Assembly (NCBI GenBank): GCA_947311455.1
Contig: CAMZKY010000310.1
Location: forward strand, 1-19,208
Length of the DNA stretch: 19,208 nt
DNA from: an uncultured Marinosulfonomonas sp.
Lineage (GTDB): Bacteria; Pseudomonadota; Alphaproteobacteria; Rhodobacterales; Rhodobacteraceae
Direction: 5' to 3'
A program made the position numbers and the translations under genes. The notes below the pieces were generated by a model. The model searched no databases. It had not been told where the DNA came from and saw only the letters and a list, made by a program, of their open reading frames with translations. Below, one piece after another: positions 7,515 to 15,299 of the stretch; within the stretch, counting starts at the first letter, position 1, and the number at the start of each line of letters is the position of its first letter.

Positions 7515-7529
7515 GTAAGCCATTCTTAA
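7515..7529. promoter_or_regulatory. Candidate CtrA box upstream of che operon
   Basis: GTAA, 7 bases, TTAA followed by C is a 7-of-8 match to the CtrA consensus TTAA-N7-TTAA(C). It lies about 100 bp before the first gene of the operon and after the dctM terminator. CtrA is a known activator of motility and chemotaxis genes in Rhodobacterales. Confidence 0.4.
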
Positions 7530-7626
7530 CCCCGCCCATCTAAACAAATTAAACATAGCCAACGAAAAGGGGAGCGCCGATAAATACCATTAGTATTTTT
7601 AGCCCCCATACTTGGAGTTACAAAAT

Positions 7627-7902
7627 ATGACAGCAATGTTGACACTACAGGAGCGTTTGGATTTTGGCGCGGTAACCCCACTTAAATCATCTATTCTTGC
7701 TCTTGTTGGACAAGATATCGAAATTGACGCCTCTTCCGTTTCGCATATGGGAACTCTGTGCCTGCAGGTAATAATCGCCGCATCGGCAGATTGGGCCAAG
7801 GCGGGGCACCTTTTCAGTATTAAAAATCCCAGTGAAATTTGCGTCAATCAACTTGCCCTTCACGGGTTTTCACCGGACACCTTAAATGGAAACGTTACAT
7901 GA
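7627..7902 (+). CDS. STAS-domain protein of the chemotaxis operon
   Basis: A 91-residue single STAS domain, the fold of anti-sigma-factor antagonists. The core pattern is IEIDASSVSHMGTLCLQVI (31-49). At the position where SpoIIAA has its phosphorylated serine (DSSGL) this protein has GTLCL, with Thr43. I start it at ATG 7627, spaced 9 bases from GGAG, rather than at the upstream TTG. The stop overlaps the next start (ATGA). STAS proteins at the head of alphaproteobacterial che operons occur, but their role is not settled; it may regulate through protein-protein contact. Function beyond the domain is inference. Confidence 0.72.
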   Translation: MTAMLTLQERLDFGAVTPLKSSILALVGQDIEIDASSVSHMGTLCLQVIIAASADWAKAGHLFSIKNPSEICVNQLALHGFSPDTLNGNVT

Positions 7903-8264
7903 GCCTGCAGATCCTTGCTGTCGATGACAGCCGAACAATTCGTGACATGTTAAACCTTACTCTAAGCCAAGCAGGGTTTAACCCCCATTTGGCCGACGAC
8001 GGCATTCATGGCCTTGAGCTGTTAGAGGGATTAACACCCGGTGCAATCATTACAGACATAAACATGCCACGCATGGATGGGTTCGGATTTATCGATGCTG
8101 TTCGAAAAATCGAAAAACACCGCGCAACACCTATTTTGGTGCTCACAACTGAAAGTGCGCCCGAGCTTAAAAAACGGGCTCGAGATGCTGGTGCAACCGG
8201 ATGGATCGTGAAACCATTTGAGCCCAAAAAATTGGTGCGCGCATTGCAAATGGTCACTGGATAG
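7899..8264 (+). CDS. cheY: Chemotaxis response regulator CheY (first copy)
   Basis: A 121-residue stand-alone receiver domain. It has the acidic pair Asp9-Asp10, the phospho-acceptor Asp53 in DINMPRMDG, the Thr83/Thr84 switch and Lys106 in the VKPF motif. The start overlaps the STAS stop by 4 bases (ATGA). Phosphorylated by CheA, it would bind the flagellar motor switch or serve as a phosphate sink. Its close fit to the CheY/TadZ-like GATGWIVKPF pattern and its position just before cheA make it the likely main output regulator, but which of the two CheY proteins drives the motor cannot be told. Confidence 0.9.
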   Translation: MSLQILAVDDSRTIRDMLNLTLSQAGFNPHLADDGIHGLELLEGLTPGAIITDINMPRMDGFGFIDAVRKIEKHRATPILVLTTESAPELKKRARDAGATGWIVKPFEPKKLVRALQMVTG

Positions 8265-8273
8265 GAGCAAAAC

Positions 8274-10526
8274 ATGACGGATGAAGTTGATCCAATGATC
8301 GAAATTCGCGCTTCGTTTTTTGTGGAGTGCGAAGAACTTCTGGAATCCTTGCAAGATGGTTTGCAACTGATGGATGACGGTCAAAGTGATGACGAAACAA
8401 TCAACGTGGTGTTTCGCGCAATACATTCAATCAAAGGCGGAGCTGGTGCCTTTGGCTTGGAAGAACTGGTTCGATTTGCACACCAGTTTGAAAGCGTACT
8501 AGACGGCGTTCGATCACATACAATTTTGGTTGATCGAACCGATATCGCGATTTTTTTTCAAGCAAGCGACATACTTGCCGATCTTGTGCGGGCTGCGCGT
8601 GACGATGAACCCGCAGATCAAGAAAAAGTGCAATCTATCCTTGATAAATTAAGTGTCATTCTTGGTGACAATGCCCAAGAAGAGGACGAGGTGGATGCGT
8701 CAGATTTTCAACCTATGGGTATAGCACTTGATTTAGGGCTTCCGGAACTATCAGATAATGAATCCGTTGATACCGACACCCAACACGAACCTGCGATAAC
8801 AACCGACGCAATTAGTGCACCTGGGAATGAAAAACCAGAACATTTTTTAGAAGGCTTTAAAATCTTTTTCCAACCAGATAGTTCTCTTTATGAAACCGGC
8901 AATGAACCGCTTCATTTGTTAAAGCTTTTGCGTGAAATAGGCGAAGTCGATGTTAGCTGCGATACCTCAAATCTTAAGTCTCTTTCTGAATTAGAGGAAG
9001 AAAAATCTTATCTTGCCTGGACAATCTATTTAGCAACTGATGAAGACGAAGCGTCGGTTCGTGACATATTCGATTTTGTTGCCGATTTGTGCAAACTGGA
9101 CATTTCCCCAATTTCCAATTCCACCCTTCCTCCCTCTAACAAAACCGATGACGCACCTTTGTCATCAGAACTTTCGATTGTACCAACTGCGAGCGAAACA
9201 GTGGTTCCACCGGCCCCCCCCCAAATTTCACAAAATACCGCTGATCTTCCTGTGAGAAAATCAACTGTTCCAACCCTCCCCAAAACAAACACCGACAACA
9301 ATAAGCCTTCGAACAAACCGCGTCCCACTGTTCGAGTTGATCTTGAGCGCATAGACAGATTGGTCAATTTGGTTGGGGAGCTGGTCATCAATCAAGCAAT
9401 GATTTCCCAAAGCGTTACCGATGCCGACTTACCTTCGAACTCTGCTATTTCGGCAGGCTTGGATGAATTTATGCAGCTCACGCGTGATATTCAAGACAGC
9501 GTTATGATGATACGGGCACAACCGGTAAAATCTCTTTTTCAACGGATGAGCCGCATCATACGCGAATCTTCAGCGATGGTTGGGAAATCTGTTTGCCTTA
9601 AGACCGATGGCGAGAACACAGAAGTTGACAAAACCGTCATTGAAAGGCTTGCAGATCCATTAACTCATATGATCCGAAATGCAGTAGATCACGGTATTGA
9701 GAAAGAAGAAGACCGCCTTAACGCCGACAAGCCAGCGGAAGGTATCGTCACTTTAATGGCCAGTCATAGATCGGGCCGTGTGATCATTGAAGTTTCTGAT
9801 GACGGCGCAGGCATTAATCGCGAACGCGTTTTGCAAATCGCAATGGACAAAGGCTTGGTGGCCGAGAATTCCCAGCTTTCAGACACAGAAATTGATAATT
9901 TACTATTTTTGCCGGGTTTTTCCACAGCATCCGAAGTTTCCGATCTTTCAGGTCGCGGCGTCGGCATGGATGTGGTCAAAAGCTCCATTATTGCGCTTGG
10001 TGGACGTGTCACTATTCAATCGGAACCTGGCCAAGGCACAAAATTCACAATTAGCCTCCCTCTTACGCTTGCAGTTCTGGATGGAATGGTGATCGAAGTA
10101 GCCAAACAAATTCTTGTAGTTCCATTGAATGCTATCGCCGAAACTTTAACATTAACGCAAGAATCTGTGTTGCCATTGGGGCCAAATAATCGCGTGATAA
10201 AAGTAAGAGATGTCTTTGTTCCATTACTAGACTTAGGCTCTGAACTGGGGTTTCGTGCCCCGTTGAATAACTTCGATAATGCCGTGGTTTTGTTGATATC
10301 ACAAGAAAATGGTACACAAGCCGCTTTGGTTGTCGATGCAATTCAGGATCAAAGGCAAGTGGTGATCAAAGGGCTTCAAAATACATTTGGCCGGCCATCT
10401 GGCGTTGCAGCAGCAACCATTCTTGGTGATGGGAAAATCGCATTGATCCTTGACCCGATCGACATTGTTTCTTCTGCAGAAAGTGCCGGAAATCTTGCCC
10501 AAAACAATCTACAACTCACAGGATAA
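8274..10526 (+). CDS. cheA: Chemotaxis histidine kinase CheA
   Basis: A 750-residue cytoplasmic kinase with all main domains. The P1 Hpt domain (about 1-130) has phosphoryl-acceptor His51 in HSIKGGAGAFG. A P2-like response-regulator docking domain (about 190-280) has GNEPLHLLKLLREIGE. A Pro/Ser/Thr-rich linker (about 281-350) follows, then P3 dimerisation (about 353-435, VNLVGELVINQ and IRAQPVKSLFQRM). The P4 ATPase (about 440-600) has its N box at 465-476 (HMIRNAVDHGIE), G1 at 509-514 (DDGAGI), and F and G2 boxes PGFST at 547 and GRGVGMDVV at 560. The P5 CheW-like domain is about 600-735. It phosphorylates the CheY proteins in response to receptor arrays. The start is ATG 8274 after AGGAG. 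Confidence 0.96.
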   Translation: MTDEVDPMIEIRASFFVECEELLESLQDGLQLMDDGQSDDETINVVFRAIHSIKGGAGAFGLEELVRFAHQFESVLDGVRSHTILVDRTDIAIFFQASDILADLVRAARDDEPADQEKVQSILDKLSVILGDNAQEEDEVDASDFQPMGIALDLGLPELSDNESVDTDTQHEPAITTDAISAPGNEKPEHFLEGFKIFFQPDSSLYETGNEPLHLLKLLREIGEVDVSCDTSNLKSLSELEEEKSYLAWTIYLATDEDEASVRDIFDFVADLCKLDISPISNSTLPPSNKTDDAPLSSELSIVPTASETVVPPAPPQISQNTADLPVRKSTVPTLPKTNTDNNKPSNKPRPTVRVDLERIDRLVNLVGELVINQAMISQSVTDADLPSNSAISAGLDEFMQLTRDIQDSVMMIRAQPVKSLFQRMSRIIRESSAMVGKSVCLKTDGENTEVDKTVIERLADPLTHMIRNAVDHGIEKEEDRLNADKPAEGIVTLMASHRSGRVIIEVSDDGAGINRERVLQIAMDKGLVAENSQLSDTEIDNLLFLPGFSTASEVSDLSGRGVGMDVVKSSIIALGGRVTIQSEPGQGTKFTISLPLTLAVLDGMVIEVAKQILVVPLNAIAETLTLTQESVLPLGPNNRVIKVRDVFVPLLDLGSELGFRAPLNNFDNAVVLLISQENGTQAALVVDAIQDQRQVVIKGLQNTFGRPSGVAAATILGDGKIALILDPIDIVSSAESAGNLAQNNLQLTG

Positions 10527-10532
10527 AGTGCT

Positions 10533-11003
10533 ATGAGCGAACAAGACAAAACAACACTTTCAACAGGCATCGAACTCTTAACATTTCAAGTGGGCGGTCA
10601 AGAATACGCTTTGGATATCATGTCTGTTCGTGAAATTAGAGGCTGGACCAAAGCCACACCACTTCCTCATGCGCCATCTTTCGTACGTGGTGTGATCAAT
10701 CTTCGAGGAACCGTATTAACAATTGTAGATTTGGCTGATCGCCTCGGAATGGGTGCCGCACAAACCAGCGAGCGCAACGTGATTATAGTGGTGCACACCG
10801 GAAAGGAAACGGTGGGGCTGTTGGTAGATGCCGTTTCAGATATTCTGGCAATCAACACCACCGATTTACAGGATCCGCCGGATATGTCTGCGGCTGAATG
10901 TGAAGAATCTTTTGTAAGCGCGTTAACAATTTCGGAGGGACGTATGATTCGTGTATTAGCGATCGCAGCGGCCCTTCCGACTGAAAGCGAAGAGGCTGCA
11001 TAG
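10533..11003 (+). CDS. cheW: Chemotaxis coupling protein CheW
   Basis: A 156-residue CheW-fold protein that links receptors to CheA. The two-subdomain beta-barrel pattern is complete: FQVGGQEYALDIMSVREI (17-34), the PSFVRGVINLRGTVLTIVDL signature (48-67), and GLLVDAVSDIL (94-104). It starts 6 bp after the cheA stop and is followed 2 bp later by cheR, so it is part of the same transcript. Nothing unusual was seen; the N-terminal dozen residues are probably disordered. Confidence 0.93.
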   Translation: MSEQDKTTLSTGIELLTFQVGGQEYALDIMSVREIRGWTKATPLPHAPSFVRGVINLRGTVLTIVDLADRLGMGAAQTSERNVIIVVHTGKETVGLLVDAVSDILAINTTDLQDPPDMSAAECEESFVSALTISEGRMIRVLAIAAALPTESEEAA

Positions 11004-11005
11004 GG

Positions 11006-11875
11006 ATGAACGTTCACGTCGAACATTTAAACATGACAGAAACGGAATTTAAAGCTATTGTCGATATTGCATATGTTGAAGCTGGATTAGTATTCCCACC
11101 TGAAAAGGCCTCATTAGTAAGCACACGCATTCGAAAAAGGGTGCGCAGCTTGGGGCTTTCTGGGTTTTCTGATTATATTGCCCTTGTGAACTCGGCTTCT
11201 GGGGAACAAGAACGGCGTACGATGATTTCCTCGCTTACGACTAATGTTTCAAAATTTTTTCGTGAAAACCACCACTTCGAATATCTTAAAACGGAAATAT
11301 TGCCTGAACTGATTAATCGAGCAAAAAGAGGTGAACGGATCAGGCTTTGGTCTGCGGGGTGTTCTACGGGGCAAGAACCCTATTCATTGGCCCTGACGGC
11401 TTTAAGCGTTGATGTAAATCTTGATAGATATGATATTAAAATCCTAGCAACGGATATTGACGAGAATGTCATTAAAACTGGGCAGTCCGGATTTTACCCG
11501 GAACGGTCCAGAGCCGAAATTTCCGCACACCAACTAACAAAATTCTTATTACCCTTTGAGAAAAATCAAGAAACCGGGTTTATCCTAAGCGATAAGGTTA
11601 GAAATCTTGTTTCTTTTCGGGAGTTAAACCTCTTAAAACCTTGGCCATTTTCCGGGTATTTTGATGTAATTTTCTGCCGCAATGTGGTGATCTATTTTGA
11701 TCAAATCACACAAAAGAAACTATGGACTAGATTTGAAGAATCTCTAAACGAAAATGGCTGGTTATTTGTTGGCCATTCAGAAAGGTTTTCTGAAGGTTCT
11801 AACACTAATTTCCACTTGGTTGGCCCTACAACTTATCAACTCCGCACCCCCAAGCTGAACGAGGAAGAGGACTAA
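11006..11875 (+). CDS. cheR: Chemoreceptor methyltransferase CheR
   Basis: A 289-residue S-adenosylmethionine-dependent glutamate O-methyltransferase that methylates chemoreceptors for adaptation. The N-terminal helical domain has the SLTTNVSKFFRENHHFEYL motif (76-94). The SAM-binding LWSAGCSTGQEPYS (114-127) follows, and the FDVIFCRNVVIYFD motif is near residue 220. The ATG used lies 2 bp after cheW; an alternative in-frame ATG at 11033 (MTETEF) is possible. CheB, the methylesterase that normally opposes it, is not in this operon. Confidence 0.94.
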   Translation: MNVHVEHLNMTETEFKAIVDIAYVEAGLVFPPEKASLVSTRIRKRVRSLGLSGFSDYIALVNSASGEQERRTMISSLTTNVSKFFRENHHFEYLKTEILPELINRAKRGERIRLWSAGCSTGQEPYSLALTALSVDVNLDRYDIKILATDIDENVIKTGQSGFYPERSRAEISAHQLTKFLLPFEKNQETGFILSDKVRNLVSFRELNLLKPWPFSGYFDVIFCRNVVIYFDQITQKKLWTRFEESLNENGWLFVGHSERFSEGSNTNFHLVGPTTYQLRTPKLNEEED

Positions 11876-11880
11876 ATGCA

Positions 11881-12267
11881 ATGGCATTGAGAAATCAAAT
11901 TCGCATTATGGTCGTGGACGATATGTCAACCAGTCGCGGGCTTATAACACAAGCTTTAGATTCCTTTGGAATCTCAAATGTCGCCAGTGCAGCTGATGGC
12001 ACTACAGCCTTGCAAACGATTCAATCAGCACCGGTTCATCTTGTCATTTCTGACTATAATATGCCTGGAATGGATGGTTTGCACCTTCTTCACGCTTTGC
12101 GTCAAAACCCGCCGACAAAAGGCACGGGGTTTATTCTTATTACAGGACGTGCTGACAAAGAAATCGTTGATAAAGGGCGCCAGCTTGGCATGAACAATTT
12201 CTTGAAAAAACCGTTCACACCCCAAGAATTGCACGCGTGCATCGAAGCAGTTGTAGGGCGTTTGTAA
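11881..12267 (+). CDS. cheY: CheY-like response regulator (second copy)
   Basis: A 128-residue stand-alone receiver with Asp13-Asp14, phospho-acceptor Asp58 in DYNMPGMDG, Thr88 in LITGR and Lys110 in KKPF. The sequence differs clearly from the first CheY. The GISNVASAADGTTAL segment resembles E. coli-type CheY, and the helix-4 region starts with GRADKE. Its start lies 5 bp after cheR. The stop is immediately followed by the ATG of the last operon gene, so the two are translationally coupled, which fits a regulator/phosphatase pair. It may be the motor-binding form or a phosphate sink. Confidence 0.88.
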   Translation: MALRNQIRIMVVDDMSTSRGLITQALDSFGISNVASAADGTTALQTIQSAPVHLVISDYNMPGMDGLHLLHALRQNPPTKGTGFILITGRADKEIVDKGRQLGMNNFLKKPFTPQELHACIEAVVGRL

Positions 12268-12681
12268 ATGAAAACTGATCATCAAAATGTATTCTCCGCT
12301 TGTGGCGAACATATATCGCTTGGAGAGCTACAAAAACGAATTTCGTCAGAACTGTCTAGCGTTGCTGAGCTTTGTATTGACGTCGAAAATGCATTGGGAG
12401 ATTTCATTAAGGCACCCAAAGAAAACGAAGAAAAAACAATTGTTACGGTCCAGAATTTAGACAGGATAAGGCAGGTTTTAGAAAACCTATCAGCTTTAAC
12501 TGCTTTTTTGTCAAACCGAAGCAATAATACTGGAATTAAGCACTATATTTCGGTGAAAGACGTAAACGAGCTTATTCTGTTACGAGCGGTCTCAGCCCGT
12601 TTAACCGGCTCTGGCAAAGAGACACCTCAAGCTAATATAGATTCTGAAACGGCCGGGGTTATATGGATTGATCCTGTTTAA
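12268..12681 (+). CDS. Small helical protein, candidate CheZ/CheT-like CheY phosphatase
   Basis: A 137-residue protein that I do not recognise at family level. It abuts the second cheY with no spacer. Two long amphipathic helices are predicted by eye, about 18-48 and 58-84, so a helical hairpin is likely. In the second helix VQNLDRIRQVLENL contains Asp65 and Gln69 as DxxxQ, the spacing and setting of the catalytic Asp/Gln of CheZ (QDFQDLTGQVI in E. coli) and of the remote CheZ relative CheT at the end of rhizobial che operons. The C-terminal half has a third helix (KDVNELILLRAVSARL) and an acidic tail ending GVIWIDPV. Helical content and motif are seen; phosphatase activity is inference. It could instead be an unrelated che-associated protein. 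Confidence 0.6.
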   Translation: MKTDHQNVFSACGEHISLGELQKRISSELSSVAELCIDVENALGDFIKAPKENEEKTIVTVQNLDRIRQVLENLSALTAFLSNRSNNTGIKHYISVKDVNELILLRAVSARLTGSGKETPQANIDSETAGVIWIDPV

Positions 12682-12683
12682 GG

Positions 12684-13469
12684 TTAAACGCGCCAACCAA
12701 GTACGCGTGCTTCTATCAGACTTAAGCAAATACTTAACGCAACACCAAGCATTGACAGGATTGTTACCCCTGCAAACAATCGTTCAAGATCATAAAGTGA
12801 TCCTGCTTCTAAAATATATGCACCAACCCCATATTCCGCTCCTATCATTTCAGCGGCCGTCAATAAAATGATTGCGATTGCAAGCGATACCCTTAACCCA
12901 GAAAGGATTCCCGGCATTGCGCCTGGCAATACAATTTTTCGAATAATGCTTTTTGTGCTTATCCCGAAGCTTTGAGCCATACGGATCAAGGACCGGTCGA
13001 CATTATCGACCGCTCCGTATGTCGAAACAACTGTCGGAGTGAAAGTGCCAAATGCGATCAAGGCATATTTGGATGTTTCGTCAATACCGAACCAAATCAC
13101 AAATAGTGGAAGTAACGCGATTTTTGGTATCGGGAATAGGGCCGCAACCAATGGGATCAAACCAGAACGCATCACACTGGACAAACCGATCATCAATCCA
13201 ACAACAATGCCGGCACCTGCACCCAAAAATGCCCCTATACCCAAGCGCGCTAAAGATAGTGATAGGTGCGTCCATAGTAAGCCGCTTGCGGCCAAATCAA
13301 AGAGCGTGCGCGCCACATCCGATGGGCGCGGAAGCGTCAAGTTACTAATCCAACCCGCACGGGTTCCCCATTCTGCAAACAATATCAGACAGACAAAAAC
13401 CAAAGCTCCGACACCGCGGATGCGTTTTGGGCGAAACCCTCCTCCGCGAAAAGGCACGGGCCGGATCAC
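12684..13469 (-). CDS. ABC transporter permease, NitT/TauT type
   Basis: About 261 residues with six hydrophobic segments. The ABC-permease cytoplasmic loop shows RMAQSFGISTKSIIRKIVLPGAMPGILSGLR, the EAA-like coupling motif of the SsuC/TauC family. I prefer the GTG start at 13469. It overlaps the ATPase stop as GTGA and sits 8 bases after GGAG, while the longer ATG reading (13520) would overlap the ATPase gene by 55 bp and add 17 basic residues. The role is the membrane channel of an importer for an unknown substrate. Its stop is only 2 bp from the stop of the converging che-operon gene. Confidence 0.88.
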   Translation of the reverse strand: MIRPVPFRGGGFRPKRIRGVGALVFVCLILFAEWGTRAGWISNLTLPRPSDVARTLFDLAASGLLWTHLSLSLARLGIGAFLGAGAGIVVGLMIGLSSVMRSGLIPLVAALFPIPKIALLPLFVIWFGIDETSKYALIAFGTFTPTVVSTYGAVDNVDRSLIRMAQSFGISTKSIIRKIVLPGAMPGILSGLRVSLAIAIILLTAAEMIGAEYGVGAYILEAGSLYDLERLFAGVTILSMLGVALSICLSLIEARVLGWRV

Positions 13470-14230
13470 TTTAACAACTCCTGATCGGCTGCTACGGCTT
13501 CGTTTTTCATTAGGTGCCACAACTGCTTTTCAATTCTGGTCAATTCAGGATCGCCGGCCTGTCGTTGTTCAATCGGGATTTCGATGTCAATCACCTTTCT
13601 AATTTGGCCGGGACGCCGAGAGAGAACCACAATCTTGTGCCCCAAACGCACAGCTTCGGATAGGTTATGTGTCACATAGACAGCCGTAAATGGTTGGCGC
13701 GTCCAAAGACCAATCAGATCATCCATCAAAAGCTCACGTGTTTGGGCATCCAATGCAGACAAAGGTTCGTCCATCAGCCAAACGGCGGGCCGAACGGCCA
13801 AAGCCCGCGCAATTGCGACCCGCTGTTTCATCCCACCCGACAGGTTCTTTGGCAATGCATCGGCAAAATCCGAAAGCTTGGTTCGCGCCAAAACGTCCGA
13901 CACAATTTTATCAATTTCCTTTTTCTCTAGCCCATGATCCTCCAATACAAGCCGAACATTATTGGCGGCACTGCGCCACGGAAGCAATGCGAAATCCTGA
14001 AAGACAAAGGTAAACGGATTTAGGCTATCAGGGTTGGGTTCGGAAAGCTGCAAGACTTGCCCCGATGTTGGCCGTTCAAGCCCGCCAATAAATCGAAGCA
14101 AAGTTGATTTTCCACAGCCGGATGGCCCGACAATACAGACAATCTGACCATCCGGAATATCCAAATTGATATCATTGAGCACCTCGGTTTCGCCATATCG
14201 GTGCGTTAGGGCATCTATGCGTAAATCCAT
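13466..14230 (-). CDS. ABC transporter ATP-binding protein, NitT/TauT type
   Basis: A 254-residue nucleotide-binding subunit that powers the importer. Walker A is GPSGCGKST (35-43), the Q-loop is in VFQDFALLPWRS, the signature is LSGGMKQR, Walker B/D-loop is LMDEPLSALDAQTRE and the H-loop is VYVTHNLSEA. The short A-to-signature spacing and the FALLPWRSAANNV segment fit the SsuB/TauB/NrtD group. It lies 39 bp downstream of the binding-protein gene and overlaps the permease gene by 4 bases. Complete and unremarkable apart from the unknown substrate. Confidence 0.93.
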   Translation of the reverse strand: MDLRIDALTHRYGETEVLNDINLDIPDGQIVCIVGPSGCGKSTLLRFIGGLERPTSGQVLQLSEPNPDSLNPFTFVFQDFALLPWRSAANNVRLVLEDHGLEKKEIDKIVSDVLARTKLSDFADALPKNLSGGMKQRVAIARALAVRPAVWLMDEPLSALDAQTRELLMDDLIGLWTRQPFTAVYVTHNLSEAVRLGHKIVVLSRRPGQIRKVIDIEIPIEQRQAGDPELTRIEKQLWHLMKNEAVAADQELLK

Positions 14231-14235
14231 GTGTA

Positions 14236-14257
14236 AAAGCGCCGGTTAAAGCGCCCT
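14236..14257 (-). other. Short hairpin/direct repeat between binding protein and ATPase genes
   Basis: On the minus strand GGCGCTTT occurs twice, 4 bases apart (GGCGCTTTAACCGGCGCTTT). The two GCGC cores can pair as a short stem, followed by TTT. It may act as a weak attenuator between the abundant binding protein and the ATPase, but the stem is only about 4-6 bp. Confidence 0.25.
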
Positions 14258-14269
14258 AAACCTTATTGT

Positions 14270-15286
14270 TTACATGATGGTTTTCACATAGCTATCATCA
14301 ACCACAGTTTCATAGGAAACTCTTTCTTTAACCAAACCTTCCGACTTGAACCAGCTCAGTTGATCTTTGACCGATGTTGCATTCAGTGCAGCGCCTTCGT
14401 TGATGAGCATTGCGCCAGCTCGAATTGACCGCGCCGCTTTTTCGATTGGTTTATCTGCATAGACATATTTATGAACAAGATTGACCATCTCATCAGCAGC
14501 CTGCGCACCAGCCGTCATACGAACGAGTGAATCATTAAAATCCGTTGCCCCCATAGAAAATGCTTTTAGAAAGTTTTCCGTTTTGGCACGTTCATTGGCC
14601 GCGTTATGCGCAGAGGTAAACACTGTCGTAACTTGATAGTTTGGAATGTAATCTGCTACATTTCCAATAATATGTGCCTTCCCTGCCCCATCCAGAGCTG
14701 ACGCAATATGCGGCACAATCGACCACGCATCAATTTGCCCCGATTTAAGCGCCCCAATAATTGCACCAACTTTGTTGAGCGGTTTGAAATGTAGGTCTGC
14801 ACCCTCTTTTTTGGCAATTTGTGATCCCATATAGTGAAATGAAGATCCCGCTTGGGTCATGCCAAAAGACTTCCCATCTAGATGGCCAGGCGATGTCAAT
14901 CCAGCGCCAAAAGCAGCGGTTGATGCTAAGATCTTTTGTCCGTTGTAATCAGGATGTTCAGAAAGGGCGCCACCAATCACTTTGGCTGCGCCTTTTTCAG
15001 CAAGTGAAATCAAACCGCCCGAAATAGCAGTCACAGCATAATCGATGTCACCGGATGCAATAGCGACAGCCATCGGCGTTGCCGCTTGGAAAAACTTAAA
15101 CTCAACATCCAATCCGAGATCTGCAAAATACCCGCGTTCAAATGCAACAAAACTTGCAGAATGGCTGGTAAAACGCAAGGCGCCAACTTTGATTTTATTG
15201 CCAGCAAGTGCTGGCGAAGCCAAAAGAGGGGCTGTCGCAGCTGCTCCCATAAGAACCAAGGATTGGCGGCGTGTAAATTTTGTCAT
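14270..15286 (-). CDS. ABC transporter substrate-binding protein, NitT/TauT (NMT1-like)
   Basis: A 338-residue periplasmic protein. The N-terminus TRRQSLVLMGAAATAPLLASPALA has a twin-arginine pair before a hydrophobic stretch and an ALA cleavage site near residue 28, so Tat export is plausible. The mature protein starts with the NMT1/SsuA-like pattern KVGALRFTSHSASFVAFERGYFADLGLDVEF and later IASGDIDYAV. This fold binds nitrate, sulfonates, thiamine precursors or other small molecules; I cannot name the ligand. It is the first gene of the ABC unit, starts at ATG 15286 after GGGAG, and has a candidate promoter and a perfect CtrA-like site just upstream. Confidence 0.88.
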   Translation of the reverse strand: MTKFTRRQSLVLMGAAATAPLLASPALAGNKIKVGALRFTSHSASFVAFERGYFADLGLDVEFKFFQAATPMAVAIASGDIDYAVTAISGGLISLAEKGAAKVIGGALSEHPDYNGQKILASTAAFGAGLTSPGHLDGKSFGMTQAGSSFHYMGSQIAKKEGADLHFKPLNKVGAIIGALKSGQIDAWSIVPHIASALDGAGKAHIIGNVADYIPNYQVTTVFTSAHNAANERAKTENFLKAFSMGATDFNDSLVRMTAGAQAADEMVNLVHKYVYADKPIEKAARSIRAGAMLINEGAALNATSVKDQLSWFKSEGLVKERVSYETVVDDSYVKTIM

Positions 15287-15299
15287 TGTTCAGTCTCCC

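Noticed and set aside
8031..8426. A 131-codon minus-strand frame across the cheY-cheA boundary
   Set aside because: It lies opposite two certain genes and contains no domain; it is a shadow frame.
13470..13520. Longer ATG start for the ABC permease
   Set aside because: It would overlap the ATPase gene by 55 bp; the GTG at 13469 has a GGAG site and a 4-base GTGA overlap typical of such operons.
13039..13602. A 187-codon plus-strand frame opposite the ABC permease and ATPase genes
   Set aside because: It is antisense to two well-supported genes, and its Pro/Arg-rich composition is typical of a shadow frame.
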